Source: Triglochin maritima
Lineage: Eukaryota; Streptophyta; Magnoliopsida; Alismatales; Juncaginaceae
Direction: 5' to 3'
Assembly: GCA_963682175.1 (NCBI GenBank)
Contig: OY821772.1
Coordinates: 13,632,743-13,696,742, forward strand
Length of the DNA: 64,000 nt
Below the pieces are notes generated by a model that made no database searches, was not told where the DNA came from, and was given only the letters and a program-made list of their open reading frames with translations. Both the position numbers and the translations under genes were made by a program. How positions within the stretch are numbered: position 1 is the stretch's first letter; the number at the start of each line of letters is the position of its first letter. Below are positions 11,186 through 23,849 of the stretch, piece after piece.

Positions 11186-12933
11186 CCATGCCAAAGTTCG
11201 AAAGGATTATCCTCCTTATGTTTTTAGGAACGTTTTTCAGAATATGGCAAGCCATATTCAAAGTTTCTCCCCACATATATTTAGGTAATCCCGAACTCTC
11301 CAGCAATGCATTAATCATATCAGATAATGTTCTATTCTTTCGTTCAACACTCTCATTAGATTTTGGAGAATATGGCGTCGTTACCTCGTGACTATGCCAG
11401 AATCCTGACAAACTTGTTCGAACATCTTAGATGTATATTCACCACCTCTATTGGATCTCAACCTCCTAAGTTTTTTTCAGTTTGTGTCTCTGCTTCGTTC
11501 TTAAAAATAAGAAACTTAGATAACGCTTCATCCTTACTTTTCGAAAGATAAACATAACAATATTTCGAACTATCATCAATGAATGTGATAAAATATTTTT
11601 TCTTATCCTTAGTTAACATGCCATTAAATTCACAAGTATTAGTGTGTACGAGTTCTAAAATACTTGTATCTCTAGTCACAGAATGAAAAGGTTTCTTTGG
11701 TTGTTTAGCTTGTACACACACTTGACATTTTAAGTAGATTCAAAATGAATTAAAAAAACACCACAAGACAAGTACCCCTTGCCAATAAAAGTACCAGAAA
11801 GAGTAATCATAACTTTGTTACATTTAAATGTCAATTCATAACACTCAACTACCATACATAGACCACTAATAATATTACGACGAACAATAGGCACATGATG
11901 CGTTTTGTGCAGGAAAAGAACTCATCCTGAAGGTAACTTCAAGTCAATACGTCCAACACCAAGCACCCTTGCAACATTCTCATAAGCCATCACCATAGAT
12001 TTACCATCAACAGGCTGGTAAGAGACAAACATGGACTTGTCAGCACATACATGCACATTAGCCCAAGTGTTAACTAACCACTCATGTGGTTCGTAAATGG
12101 AAAGTACTCCAGGATTAACAGAAACAAACTTACCGTTGGTCTCGTCCACGCAGTCAATACATTGACCTGTGGAGTCAAATCAGTGGTACATTGTTGGCGT
12201 TTGGCTTTCTTGGAAGGACATTCCTTAGCCCAGTGCGCAACCTGTCCACAATTCCAACATGGTTTGTTTGTTGGCTTTTTCTGGATTTTGGCCTTCGGTT
12301 TTATCTTATTAGAAGATTGTGGTTTTCCTTTAAAATGCGAGTTAGATGAGGATCCAATTAATATGTTTGCCTTTGGTTGGAACTCTACAGGCACCACTGG
12401 TTTTTCACCCTGATGTTCCTCCTCGATTGCAATAGCAACCATGAGGTCATCCAGTCCTCCCAGGATCGAGAGAACTACTCTATGATTGAGATTATCATAA
12501 ACTTCTCAGGAAGCTTCATGTCAGCCTCTTTTAAGCCATAGATTCGGATCATAAACTGATGGGTCCTTTTGAAACTTCAGGAATTTTCCAACATAATACT
12601 TTTCATGACTAAGTCCTCAGTATTATATTTTTTATCCAACTCATCCCACAAATCCTTTGCAGTTACAGAGGCAGAGGAGGATGAACTATATACATCGAAG
12701 AGCATGTTGGACAAAGCCAACAGAATGCAACCTCGACATAATTTATCCTTCTCTATCCACAGTTCTTGTGTTGTTTTGATTTTGGGATCTTCAGTTTCAA
12801 AAAGTGGAAAAGTCCTTTCAATTACATCAACCAAACCAATAACGGTCAACCAGATAATCATATGTTGTTGCCAACATTTGATTCTGCCTGGAATTTTTTT
12901 CCGACATGCCTCACATGTCCACTTTTGGTGCAA
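11186..12933 (-). pseudogene. gag-pol: Copia gag-protease-integrase pseudogene (remnant 1)
   Basis: Order on the minus strand: UBN2-type gag (12933-12577, with ELWIEKDK and AKDLWDELDKKYNTED), CCHC knuckle (about 12280-12225, CWNCGQVAHWAKEC), a protease remnant whose catalytic Asp has become Asn in NTWANVHVC (about 12050), GAG-pre-integrase and integrase start (11721-11458, KKYFITFIDDSSKYCYVY) and integrase middle (11411 onward, SNESVERKNRTL with the catalytic Glu). Frames change repeatedly and no RT remains. Truncation is by fusion to CACTA sequence after ELWHGRKP. Confidence 0.8.
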
Positions 12934-12949
12934 ACGAATTATTACTCGA

Positions 12950-13577
12950 CATATTTAATATTTTCTCTCAAATTGTTGATACAATTACAAATATGGTCAT
13001 GTAATACAATGGGTTATAGATATCGAATAAATATTTCAGTAGAATCCAAATTAAGCCAACGTATAAAATCATGTTTGAACAACAAACAACGAAGAATAAT
13101 GATCAGAAAACACCTTACAAACCGAATCATCGAATTCCGACTTGCCTCAGAGAAAATATCGTCTTCACGTACTAGTGCGATGAGTCTGGCGTTTTTCTCC
13201 CAAGATTGAATGGTTGTTTTGTCAAGCTGGGGCACACTGGAACCGACGAACCTCGAAAGTAGACCCAAACATAGCAAGAATCGACCGCCGAAGAACGTTG
13301 GAATTCGTGGATACTAAAATCAACGGAGCAGTTTTTTGTTGAGAGAGAAAGATAAAAGATGTGTGTTTTTTCTGGGTGGAGTAAAAGACATTTTATAGTA
13401 GTCTATAACCCAAAAATAGGACCCCTTAACCCCTACTAACATGGCCCATGAGCACCACGTGTGCAAGTGTACATTGGTCCAACCACCCCTCCACTCCTTC
13501 CACTCTCTCCACTTCTCAACATTGGATTTTCTCAATTAAGTTGTTCATGGGCCTAGCTCAAACTTAATAATCTAACA
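12950..13577 (-). repeat. LTR and leader region of Copia remnant 1
   Basis: The outer LTR end (TGTTAGATT on the minus strand) is clear at 13577. The inner end is not resolved, so LTR and leader are given together. Confidence 0.45.
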
Positions 13578-13834
13578 ATTTCTTCGTCTGGTTGACCAAC
13601 TATACCTCTTCGGTCGACTGTTGCGCACTTTTTGCTGCTTAAAAGGTAAAATCGCACCTCTACCCCTCACTTTCCTCTCTTTCATTTTTTTACCCTAACT
13701 GCCGCCCCTCCACTTCTCCCGACCAATTCCTCTCCATCCGACCGGTGGGTGTCGGTTTCGAAGAAATTTTTCGTTCCATCTCATCCTCCTTACTCATTCC
13801 ACCATACATTTCTTCACCTTCTGCATCCTTCACC

Positions 13835-15043
13835 ATGTCTAGTAGAAAGAAGATGGCTTGTTGCAAGAAACACCCCGAACCGAAGGTGGTTGCCACAGAA
13901 CGTCGGAAGAAGAAGGCACCCCACACTCGCCATCCGCCCGCTCCTCCGACGCATCCCTTCTACGCCATCGACAAGGAAGCTCAAGCCTCGTTAGACAAAC
14001 ACTTCTCGGTTGCTCCTTTCATTCCTTGTAGAAAGGTTGAGGTATCAGACTTTACTGATCTTCTTGTAAAAGAACATTTAGGGGCAAATTGGCTCCTTCA
14101 TTGCATGACTAGTTTATTATCTAAACCATAATATCCATTCTTAGTTTAACAGTTCTATTGCAATTTGAGAAAATATCTTAATCGACATATCTTTGAAACC
14201 ATGATTAATGGGGTAAAATATGAGATTGTACCTGGCCTTATTGCATCTGCATTAGGTTTAGAGTATGTTGGAGTTCATGTTTACACCAACTGACCATGGA
14301 CATCCGTTCCTAATGTAAACACCACCCAAATGATTGAGGAACTCTATGCAACACCACCAAATACTAAGAATGGCAAGGTAGTTTATAACACATCAGTAAT
14401 GCATCCTTTAGCTCGTATACTTGCATACATGGTGTCATACAATCTTTACCCCAAACAAGGCCACCACAATGAAATTCCATGATAGGGTTGATTTGCATCT
14501 ACTGTCTTTTCAAGAAGATCCCAGTAAATTGGTCGGTGTTCATCTTTCTCAACATGTGGTTTAGGAAAAGGAAGATACCTTCCTTATCCAATGTGTCTTA
14601 CCCATGTCTTTGAGCATCTAAAGATCAAGGTCTCCGCCTTTCCTTCGGTGGTATACAAATATTCTATCTGCAAGACAACCTTGTCTAAGATGAAGACGAC
14701 CGTCTCCGCTGCTAACCAATAATCTTCTGATGAGGAGACTGGAGAAGAAGAAGATGAGGTTCCTACTGACCCACGTTGGGTGCCACGCCAAGCTCCAAGG
14801 GAGACGAGTGACTCATGGGGAGAGGGAGATAAAGTTGAATGGGCTTCTGGTGGAAATTGGTCGGCTTCTAGGTCGTTCGATGCTTATGCTTATCAGCAAC
14901 CTTCTGGTCGTGTTGATGTGTTCGAGGCCTCCACCTTTGCTCATTTTGATCAACTTGAAGCCCGCATTGATGCTCGTTTTGATTTGGTGATGAGTGGGAT
15001 TGACTCCCTTTCATCATATCTTCATAGTCAGCATCTTGAATGA
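13835..15043 (+). pseudogene. Plant-transposon-type protein (PF20167-like) in env-like position
   Basis: From ATG 13835 (MSSRKKMACCKK) a basic N-terminus leads to a domain with NGVKYEIVPGLIASALGL and, further on, PLARILAYMVSYNLYPKQGH. This resembles the putative plant transposon protein family (Transposase_32, PF20167), recalled and not searched. The C-terminus is acidic then Gln/Ser/Ala-rich, ending at 15043 after DARFDLVMSGIDSLSSYL. Stops at 14129, 14147 and 14291 and frame changes after 14480 show it is dead. It sits between the expected end of pol and the 3' LTR, where Sireviruses carry an env-like frame; whether it is that gene or a captured one is not clear. Confidence 0.55.
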
Positions 15044-15411
15044 TGTTTTTGGTGTTGTTGTCGCGTCTAGAACTTGGTTTGTTATTTTTGCCTGTGATAT
15101 TTGCTTTGAACCTTGAATGTTTCATGTATTTTCTTTGTTCTGACTTTATCTTGGCTAGTTGTTTGACATTTGGTTGCGGAATCTATTTGAATGAATATTA
15201 GCATTAATGTTGTCTTTTTGGCATTTATTTGTGTTTTTGCTATATTATCTTCATGTCTATAATCTTTCTTATCATGCCAAATGGGGAGAAGTAAATACAT
15301 ATCATGTGTAAAGAGATAGGGGGAGCTCTTAGATAAGGGAAGTTATTTTGATAAATATTCAAGATTACATGTATTTAGATTGATAGGTTGTCATCATCAA
15401 AAAATGGTGAT

Positions 15412-17015
15412 TGTTGGCTTTTTGGCTAATAATGGTTAATCCATGTTGGTGATAAATTACATTGAATAAACACATGTATATCTATTACAACATCACTTGC
15501 ATATGTACACATACATCTTGGTGTTACTAACATTTCAGGTGACAAGTGATACTCAAAGACAAAAGTTCAAGTGGAAGAATAGCTAGGAATTTTAATTCTT
15601 GTACTAAGGACTAATATGTAACTTCGCACTTGAAAGATTGTTGAATTGCGTAAGTCTCATACTTAATTCCATATCAAACCAACTTTGTTAAGTGATCGAC
15701 CACACTTAGAAATGCCACTTAGAACAGGAATTCTGCGTCAAACGGTTGATCGATTGACCATTTGGTTCGACCAGATTTACCAGACTCTTGTCTCTTTACC
15801 AGAACGGTCGAATAGTTCTCTTCGGGTTCGACTGATTCTTGCAAGCGCATTTTTAGTCCGAAACAGTCGACCATTTCTTCTTCCTGGTTCGACCGTTTTT
15901 CATGTGTCACACGAGAATTCCTAGTTCGACCGTTTCAATCCTTGTTCACCAGTTATTTTGTGACACGTGTCCCTTAATCGGTCAACCAAAACTTCTCTTT
16001 GGTTCGACCGTTTAACACTTTGTATTTCCTTTCAATATGACCATTATACTTCTCGTATTATACAATGGTCCTATACACATACTTCTACCAACCCAACTCG
16101 TATATTTGGCCACCGGTTGAACTATGCCAAGACGGTGGTCGACCAGATCAGACATAATTCGAATTCCCAAACTTCCTGTTATTTTCGGTCGAACTAGATC
16201 CTTGTTAGTTTGATCGTTACATCTATTATTTAATATTATTCTGTCCAATTCTCCTTTAACGGTTGACCGATCTTTTATATGGTTCGACCATTCACTTAAG
16301 TTACTGCCTGGGTGGATCGACCGGTATACACTTTATATCGACCGTTTTCTTATTTACAAGAAATCGGTCGACCGTTTATTCCGATCCGGTCGACTGTTTG
16401 TGTCATGTTTTGAGTTCTGAACTTCCTGGTTTTATACATTTCACTCAAATCACTACCACTTCAATCCCAACTGCTAGATTATATTTGGAGCTTATAAATA
16501 GAGCTTAGAACAACCTTACATGGTTACCAATCCTTTCTCTAAAGCTCATACTCTCATACTACTCCCAAATTGCTCCAAACTTCTCCTTGTGCTCAATCCT
16601 TTCACTTGAATCACTCATTGCATTCATCAATTCTTCAAGTGCTCAAGATTAGAAGTTGCTACTCAAATTCTCAGCAAAGTGTTGTATTAGCTTCCGGAGT
16701 GAAGCTCTTCTCGGATTGTGAGAAAGTGATCCAAGCTTGGCGAGGGTGTTTGCAAGCTTGAAGTGTAGAGGTTTGATATTGGCCCGGAACCGAGATCGGA
16801 TTAGTGGAGGACACGAAGTTGCTCGAGGAGGAGCAATTCGTAAGAGAGGACTAGGATCCGGTGGTTGGATCCAAACCTCTATATATCCATGTTGTGGTTT
16901 GCTTCTCGTTTCTCTTTACTTTAAATTGTTCTTGCTTTATAGTGCTTAAAATTAAAGAATGTAATTAGTCTATTCACCCCCTTTAGACTAATCCTAGGGC
17001 CCATTAGATCTTACA
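15412..17015 (+). repeat. 3' LTR of Sirevirus-like remnant 1
   Basis: TGTTGGCTTTTTGGC ... AGATCTTACA, 1604 bp. The same family occurs on the minus strand at 25521-26996 (TGTTGGC start) and, more diverged, at 27017-28060. TATAAATA lies at 16493-16500. A cluster of about 18 GGTTCGACC/GGTCGACC-like motifs fills 15690-16400. Confidence 0.85.
15690..16400. repeat. GGTCGACC-type motif array in Sirevirus-like U3
   Basis: About 18 degenerate copies, many of the form GGTTCGACCGTTT, spaced roughly 20-60 bp apart and ending about 90 bp before the TATA box. A similar array occurs in the unrelated long-LTR Copia family (45285-45670). Confidence 0.75.
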
Positions 17016-17219
17016 CTATGTGTTCCTCTTTGTCATCAAATGCTCTTATATTTCTCCTCCAACAGCGATTTTCATCTAGCCACCGACGGTGACCCAAATA
17101 AACATTCTTGCCACTACTCTTTAGAAAGATGGAATGAGTACCTTCCATATAGTAAGGACATGTCATATACCCTTTAGTCATTCAACCACTCAAATTAGCT
17201 TACGCAGGAAAGTCATTTA

Positions 17220-20200
17220 TGTAGGATTTCGTGTCCCTATGTATGTATATATTTTTAAATAATTTAATACAACATACAAGATCGATTTCATATTTTCAAC
17301 AATTTTTATGTACATTACTTTGTGTTTACTCTAATATCATGCAATCCTACATATATTAAAATAAATCACAAAGAGAGAATCATACCCAAAGGTTCTCTAA
17401 AACCTTTCGAAGATCCGGAGTCGTGTTGCCCGTGGAATCACCTGCCGATTCGCCTCCAAGTGTTCACCAAACTCTAAACAAGATTAGAGAGAAATGAGCT
17501 AGCCAATCAATCTCTAATAAGGCTTAGAATATAGCTAATAACCCCTCTTTGAGCTCTTGAGATTTCTATCTCCTAAACTCAAAACTAATAAGAGATTTTC
17601 GTGGTGATTAGAGGAGAGATTAATGAGTGAAAGAATTTTTGCATTAACATAAACAAGTAGGATGGGGGGTCCTTTTATAGGCTCCCAAAACATCATTATC
17701 GACAACTATTCCTTAGTCATGATCTCTTGCTTATTCTCTCCTAAAATTAATCTCTAATTGCCACATAAGCATCCTCTAAAATGTTTTAATTAAATCTGGA
17801 ATTAATCCACCCATGATCTAATTAATATGTTAATAATTCAGGTAGAAATCGCACTGTTCGGTTGACCGAGAATTTTTCTCGGTTAACCGAACCATTCGGT
17901 TTTAACACGTGTTCGGTGCACTGTGAGTGTTGAACGTTTTAATTAAACCGCAAGTGCACGGCCGCGATGAAGCGGTGGCAAGTACGGGTCGTCCTCAGGG
18001 AGGTGAGCAGCCTCTTGCTTGTACGAAATCAAGTGGCAAAAAATAGGGGGAGAAAGATGTTTATGCTACTCTACTCTATACTACGCTAAGAAGTACGAAA
18101 TGTGAAAGAAGCAAACAAACGATGAAATAAGAACTAGGCTAAGAACAAAACAAGAATGCTGGAATTTCAGGAAGGGAAAACCCCTAAGGGGTGGAGTGAG
18201 TGCACACAAGCAAAGAGGTGGGTGTAGAATACATTCTTTAAGCACATGAAGGTGGTGTTTATCAAGCATAGGAAGTGTCTAAATGTTATGGCAAAACCTA
18301 TCAATCTATTCACCAACTTAGTTGATTAACATTTACATATGCAAGGTGTTTATTTCAGAACCTAAACAAGCATGAGAGGTGTCTAATCATTTTGGCAAAA
18401 CTCATCAAGTTGTAAATTCTATCCTAAACAAGCAAGCAAACATTCATGTTTAATCAACACATTGAAATTAAAGCATTCATCCCATTCTCTAATGCATGTA
18501 TGTACATCTACTCCACCCCCCAAAGGGGATGGAACTACTCACTAAACATTACACTAATTATTAAACTATGGAAAGAAAGCATATTAAAACTAAGCTAGAA
18601 TTAAAAGACGATTAAACTAAAACATGCACAACAATAAAAGAAGCATAAAACAAACAATGAAAGAAACATAAAACTTTATTGATAAAATGACTCACATTAA
18701 AAGTAGTATCCTCCTACTTTAGTGTGTGCTTCAAGGCCTCACTTCTAGTAGGAAGAATAGCCACTTAAAATATGGAGTGTTTACAATGGAAGGTGAAGAG
18801 TTCTATTTATAGCCATGGAAAAAGCTAAACCGGGACAATCCCCCGATGTGGGACTAAACCAATACCAAAAATACACTAAGAATACACTAATACACGTGCT
18901 ACAGAAAACTGGATGGATTCTGGGCTAAATGGACCGCCAATTAGCGGTTCCAGACCGCCAATTGGCGGTCTATAAGATTTAGATCCGTCTGGTTTTCTTT
19001 GTGGGCTTTTCTTGAAGTGTTTCTTGGTATTGGATGCATTTGGTTGCTTTGTTGGAGCTCCGACCCGAATCGAATTGGTAAAATACTCCCCATGATGATG
19101 TGGAGTATTCTGTTTTGCTCTTAGGTCCTTCTGTCTTGCAATCAGGTCCTTTTGTCTTGCATCTTGGTCCCCAGATCTCACAATTCAGTCCTTTTTCACA
19201 GCTTTTGGGTCCTTTTATGCTTCATCTCTTCAAACCTATTTATTCCTGAAAACTAAACATAAAACTCGTGACATAGCATTGTTTAGGTGAAAGATAATGG
19301 ATATAAGATACAAATATGAGCATGAAATGATGTCAATCAGTGAGCTAGACGGTCGACCGAATCCGCATGAGAAAAATTCTCTGGAAAAATTCGGACGAAC
19401 CACATCTTCTCTTCGGTCGACCGTTTACTCACCAAAATTTCTCCTGGAGCATAGTCATCGGATGACCGTGTCACCTTCGGTCTACCGAAAATACTCTTTC
19501 TCGATTGACCGTTTACGCTCGGTTAACCGAACCTGATTGTCCAGTCACTCCAGACAATTTCGGTCAACGAATTGTGATTACCCGTTCCCCATTCAGTTAA
19601 CCGATCCGAAGATACCCCGGTCGACCGAACCTTGAACGGTTCACCGTGTTTGACCCCGATTTTGCCTTTTTCAAATTTTGGATTTATTTCTAACAAAATT
19701 TGATCTTTTGGGGTTTTTAGCAAATTCACATCTTATGTAATATATTATCCTATGTAATATTAAATTATTACACCCCATAATATATACACCTCATATGAAT
19801 TTATTATTATTCTAATTATGTCAATTCTCATGACATATTGATTTTATTAATTCACCACATGTGTCCTATTTTCACATGAAGCCGACACATCATATGAACT
19901 TAAAATCAAGCCTCTTGTTTCCCAGTTTTCTGGTGTGACCTATAGGAGGATCTAAGCTAAATTGGCAGCGATATTAAACAATTAATATCTCAAACTATAA
20001 GCGGTATCTAGCTACACATTATAGTTACCCAATTAGCATAGATGTCTTTGTTCCACTCGAACTAAAACACGATCCATTTAGTGATGTAAGTGCACCACTT
20101 GTGTCCATCCCTTGCCTCATGATATTAAGAATATATACAAAGTAAAAATGTGTCACCTTTGTATCATATTCATTTCTTGATCTCTTTAAGCTAATTATAA

Positions 20201-20813
20201 CTATGTAACTTAATTCAAGTTACATTATGCACATTATAATTTTGCTTTATCAAGGGGCCCATTAATATCATCACTCAATTAAGAGGGGCAATGATAATCG
20301 TTTGACTAGCTATCTTTTCCAGCACAAGTCATGTTCAACCAACTATTGCCTTTATCACTATACTCATTGATAGCTTTTGACAATAATCAAATTAAGCACT
20401 TCTTGAGTGAAAAGAAATAAGTCTCATATCTTAGGATCCAAGACACAGTAAAACATTAATGACACGAAACACAATTCCATAATGTTTTACTTGTTAGGTC
20501 TATTCAATATATAAAAGTAATCTTTTCCTCTTTTATATACTCGTGTCGTCAATTATTTGTAGAGCTACAACAATTGATGACCAACACGACAATCTTATCT
20601 CGGTGATTAATGTTCCATGTTAATTACCGTGATTGTGAATAACTTTTGATTTATGTAAACCATTATCTTTTAGAGCTCTACGGTTAAGGACCAAACGTCT
20701 CTTCCTTAACACTTCCAAAAGACGAATACCATAATCAAGGAACAAAATGTTTGCACATCCCATTCATAATAATTGACATATAAAAGTAAAACTTTTTGAA
20801 CACATTCCTTTCA
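17220..20813 (-). repeat. Solo LTR of the long-LTR Copia family, with nested Athila LTR
   Basis: TGTAGGATTTCGTG at 17220 to ...CATTCCTTTCA at 20813, flanked by ATTTA at 17215-17219 and 20814-20818. It is the reverse complement of the 44110-46302 LTR. No internal region is present, so it is a solo LTR formed by LTR-LTR recombination. Without the nested insert it is about 2.18 kb. It lies inside TNP2 coding sequence. Confidence 0.93.
17928..19339 (-). repeat. Solo Athila-like LTR nested in the Copia solo LTR
   Basis: Bounded by TG...CA with TSD GTGAG (17923-17927, 19340-19344). On the minus strand it has the palindrome pair (18932-18949, 18953-18970), USE (CGATGTGGGAC on plus, 18844-18854) and TATA (18804-18811) with a 32-nt gap. 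It is the same family as element B's LTR. Confidence 0.93.
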
Positions 20814-20884
20814 ATTTATTGTCCACAACAAAGCAGCTCGCAGCGTGAAACATGACTAACTATAAGCATCATAAGTATCTAAAC

Positions 20885-21610
20885 AAGGGGTGAGCAAAAC
20901 CGGATATCCGAATTTTCAGATACCTGAAATTTGGATATCCGGTTTTCTGGATCACCAAACTATCATTCCGGATCCGATCCAGATTAAACTGGATATCCTG
21001 ATTTCGAGTATCCGAAAATTTGGATATCCAGTTTCCGGATATCCAATTATTGTTCCCATAAATACCTGCATAAATTTTCACACATTCTCTAAGCCTTCCA
21101 ATCCAAATTCCAGTCCAAAATAATAATAATTATTATTGTATCAATAATTATGGAGGGATAAAGAAATCATAATTACCAAAACATTCACAAAACTGATTCT
21201 CCACCATAAACACGAAAAAGATCAAATGATTCGTAACAAATAAAAATCACAAACTCAATTTAGAATTCAGGAGTCTAATACAAAGTCATTGTTCTTATAG
21301 TGTTCTTATAGTAATGCCGGAGTTGGAGAGGAAGGGGACGATGAAATGGAGAGGTTAGGGTTCGATCAAATGAAGAGGGATTCATTGGAATCTGGTTATT
21401 CGGATTTGACAAGCATTCATAATTCGGATTCGGATATCTGAATTCTCCAAAGCTTGATCCGAATCTGGTCCGAAAAAGGGGGTAGAAAATCAGATCGGAT
21501 ACCCAATCCGAATTTTTCGGGTCGGATATCCAAATATTCGGATGTAATAAATCGGATACCGGATCGGAAAATTGGGTATCCGAATTTTCGGATTTTTCTG
21601 CTCACCCCTA
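20885..21610. mobile_element. Non-autonomous hAT-type element (MITE), 726 bp
   Basis: Ends AAGGGGTGAGCA and TGCTCACCCCTA form a 12-bp terminal inverted repeat with one mismatch, flanked by the 8-bp direct repeat ATCTAAAC (20877-20884, 21611-21618), as hAT transposases produce. There is no transposase. Both ends are filled with GGATATCC and GGATATCCGAA-like palindromes. It splits the TNP2 pseudogene cleanly. Confidence 0.9.
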
Positions 21611-22837
21611 ATCTAAACCCTCTTGCCAAAGTTCGTTGAGCTTTTCGATAAGTGGTTGTAAACAAACATCTAGCTAGTTACCAGGATGACCGGGAATGAT
21701 TAGCGTCATCATGAAAAACTGGTGTTTCATGCTCATCCGCGGCGGGATATTATAAGGCACGAGCATTACAAGCCAAATACTATGCGGCATCTGACTGAAT
21801 GGTTGAAATCCATCTGATGCCAAACCTAACCTAACATTTCTTATTTATGAAGCAAAAGATGGATGTTTGTTGTCTAACTCAGCCAAACATTCAGAATCAG
21901 TCGGATGACGCAATGTCCCATCTTTTTGTCGTTCCTCCGGATGCCATCTCATCGACCTAGCAATATCAGAAGTGAGATATAACCTGCGGAGTCTTGGCTT
22001 TAATGGAAAGTACCGCACAAGTGCCACTGGAATGCTTTTGCTTTTTCGAGCTACATAATTTTCAGTTTCTACGTCATCTTCCCGATGCACGGTTTGCCAA
22101 TGAGATTCCCCACAAACAAAACATGAATCAACATTCTTATTTTCTTTCTAGTAAAGGGTGCAATGATTCTTACAAACATGAATATTTTCATAATCAAACC
22201 CCAAGTTGGCAACCAACGTTTTCATCTCATATGTATCCTTCGCCAAACAAGCTCCCTCTGGAAGTGATTCTGCTTGATATGCTAACCATTATCAAATGTT
22301 GTGTCCGTCCATCTACTTGTGCTCTTCATGTCAAATGCTTTGATGACGAATGATAATCTCGTCAATTCCGGTTTGCACCCGGGATACAACGGTTGATCTT
22401 TGTCCTTCATGTAAGCAAGAAACTTCTAAGCATAATTTGTAATCCCTGGTCTTGACGAATCAGTTCTGACGTTACCACCTTCGACCACATCATGTATCAT
22501 CCTCTCTATGTCGTCTACGTCATCCTCTTCTGACTCAATCTCTGTTGGTAGTGTTGTGATTTTCGTGACGATTTGTGCACTCGATCTAGCAATACTTTCC
22601 CCATGAAAAATCCATTGCTTGTAATTACCAGCAAAGCCATTTATGATGATATCATTGACGACATCGCCTCTTGTCCCCACTTATTGTTACAACACTTTTT
22701 ACCTGGCATAAGATCTTATTCCCGTCACGAACGTATTGGTTGTGAGGACCAAAGGCGAGATTCAGGAATGACTTCAGATATTTCGTGAATTTCTGAGTAA
22801 TTTTGTTCTCATACATCCCACTTCTGTCTAAGCTCAT

Positions 22838-23560
22838 AATTCTATTGATTTAAAACATAACATGTTAAGCATAACCAAATCCAATATAAATTATTCAACC
22901 TCTACCATCATCAAATCGACAATTTCAAATTGTCACATCCAATTATATCCAACTTATCCAAATAATTTCAAATAAACCCAATATTTGTGCTATCAAATAA
23001 ACCCAATTCAAACTTAATCTAATTATAGCATCCAACTTATCCAAATCAATTCAAATGAACTCAATCTAACTAAATCAATTATCCAACACAATCCAACTAA
23101 CTCAATCACACTACCGCATTCCACTCAATCCAAATCACTATAACTAAGTCGTAAATGAAAAATGACTATTTATTCGAAAGTTTGGCAGCACCTACCATAT
23201 ATTTTCATAAATTGAAAATTTGATTGAAAATTTGAAAATACTGCATTGACAAGGAAAAACACATTTACATTCATATCATGTATTCACAAGCACCTCCAAG
23301 TAATCCAAAATCTAATTATTAATTTAAATCCAAAATCTAATAAACCAACCCCAACCACCAATTCTTTATCCTTACAAAAAATCTTATTTCCAACCAAGCG
23401 TACATGTAACCTTAAATTTTAAATCCAAAATACAATCCAAAATCTATTACTAAATTTTAAATTCAAAATAGAATTTTGAATACAAAATACAATCCTAAAT
23501 CTAATATACCAACCCCAACCTTCGTTTAATTTTGTATGATTATATAAATAGGTCTGTCAA
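22838..23560. other. Upstream/subterminal region of the CACTA element
   Basis: A/T-rich, no coding signal. It contains degenerate repeats based on AATCCAA, CCAAATCAATTCAAAT and ACCCAAT, plausibly CACTA subterminal repeats upstream of TNP2. The terminal CACTA motif itself was not found. Confidence 0.4.
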
Positions 23561-23849
23561 TTAAGCTCAAAGTTTCTCCCCTTTTTAACATCAATTAAAT
23601 ATTCACATAAAAGAAAATGATGTTTTTCTCCCCCTTAATGTGATGCAATTGTATAAAAAAAGATATTACAATTTAGCATTCATAATCCTATTGGAACCAA
23701 TTTTATATGCTTAGGAGGATTAATGATTGTTACCAAAGTCGCAATCCTCAATTGTGGTTCCATTTATCCTTTCGATAGTGCAACCAACTTGATATTTGAC
23801 TTTCATGTTTTGCCGATCACTATTGATCTCCCATCCTTCTTTAAGTACC

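Larger units (their letters stand above)
11186..13577 (-). mobile_element. Ty1/Copia remnant 1 (LTR to integrase)
   Basis: Minus strand. The LTR starts TGTTAGATTATTAAG at 13577; a poorly defined LTR/leader follows, then gag, zinc knuckle, protease and the N-terminal part of integrase, cut at about 11186 where CACTA-like sequence takes over. I could not locate a clear PBS or the inner LTR boundary. Confidence 0.7.
13578..17015 (+). mobile_element. Sirevirus-like Copia remnant 1 (3' part)
   Basis: An additional coding region (13835-15043), a TGTCATCATCAAAAAATGG stretch just before the LTR (a typical Sirevirus 3' junction), then a 1.6-kb LTR (15412-17015). The element is cut at 13578 by Copia remnant 1. 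On the right the LTR directly abuts TNP2 coding sequence of the CACTA transposon, which it must have interrupted. The five bases after it are ctatg; the partner TSD is lost. Confidence 0.65.
17016..22837 (-). pseudogene. tnp2: TNP2-type CACTA transposase pseudogene, split by insertions
   Basis: Minus strand, N to C: MSLDRSGMYENK start at 22837 (transposase-associated domain), QPLYPGC and TRLSFVIKAFDMKS (about 22390-22330), ENIHVCKNHCTLY and SCFVCGES (about 22180-22100), VALVRYFPLKPRLRRLY with MRWHPEER (22090-21900), RNVRLGLASDGFQPF and LVMLVPYNIPPRMSMK (about 21835-21720). Homology resumes at 20876-20814 (LRAALLWTIND) and 17219-17016 (CPYYMEGTHSIFLKS, YLGHRRWLDENRCW). The order and motifs are those of Transposase_21 of En/Spm elements, which cuts the element's ends. 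Stops and frame changes occur within segments. The gaps are exactly the hAT MITE and the solo LTR; the C-terminal part is lost at the Sirevirus-like LTR. Confidence 0.85.
10596..23560 (-). mobile_element. CACTA (En/Spm) transposon remains, interrupted
   Basis: TNP2 transposase homology begins with an ATG at 22837 and continues in collinear pieces through 21619, 20876-20814 and 17219-17016. A plant-transposase-24-like second gene appears at 11185-10670, in the order expected for a CACTA element on the minus strand. Between them lie a Copia remnant, a Sirevirus-like remnant, a solo LTR with a nested solo LTR, and a hAT MITE. The C-terminal half of TNP2 is missing. I found no CACTA terminal repeats, and the outer limits given are approximate: the left end is covered by element D and the right end by Sirevirus-like sequence. 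Confidence 0.75.

Noticed and set aside
11013..11391. Plus-strand frames of about 90 codons
   Set aside because: Antisense shadows of the Copia integrase and of the CACTA second gene.
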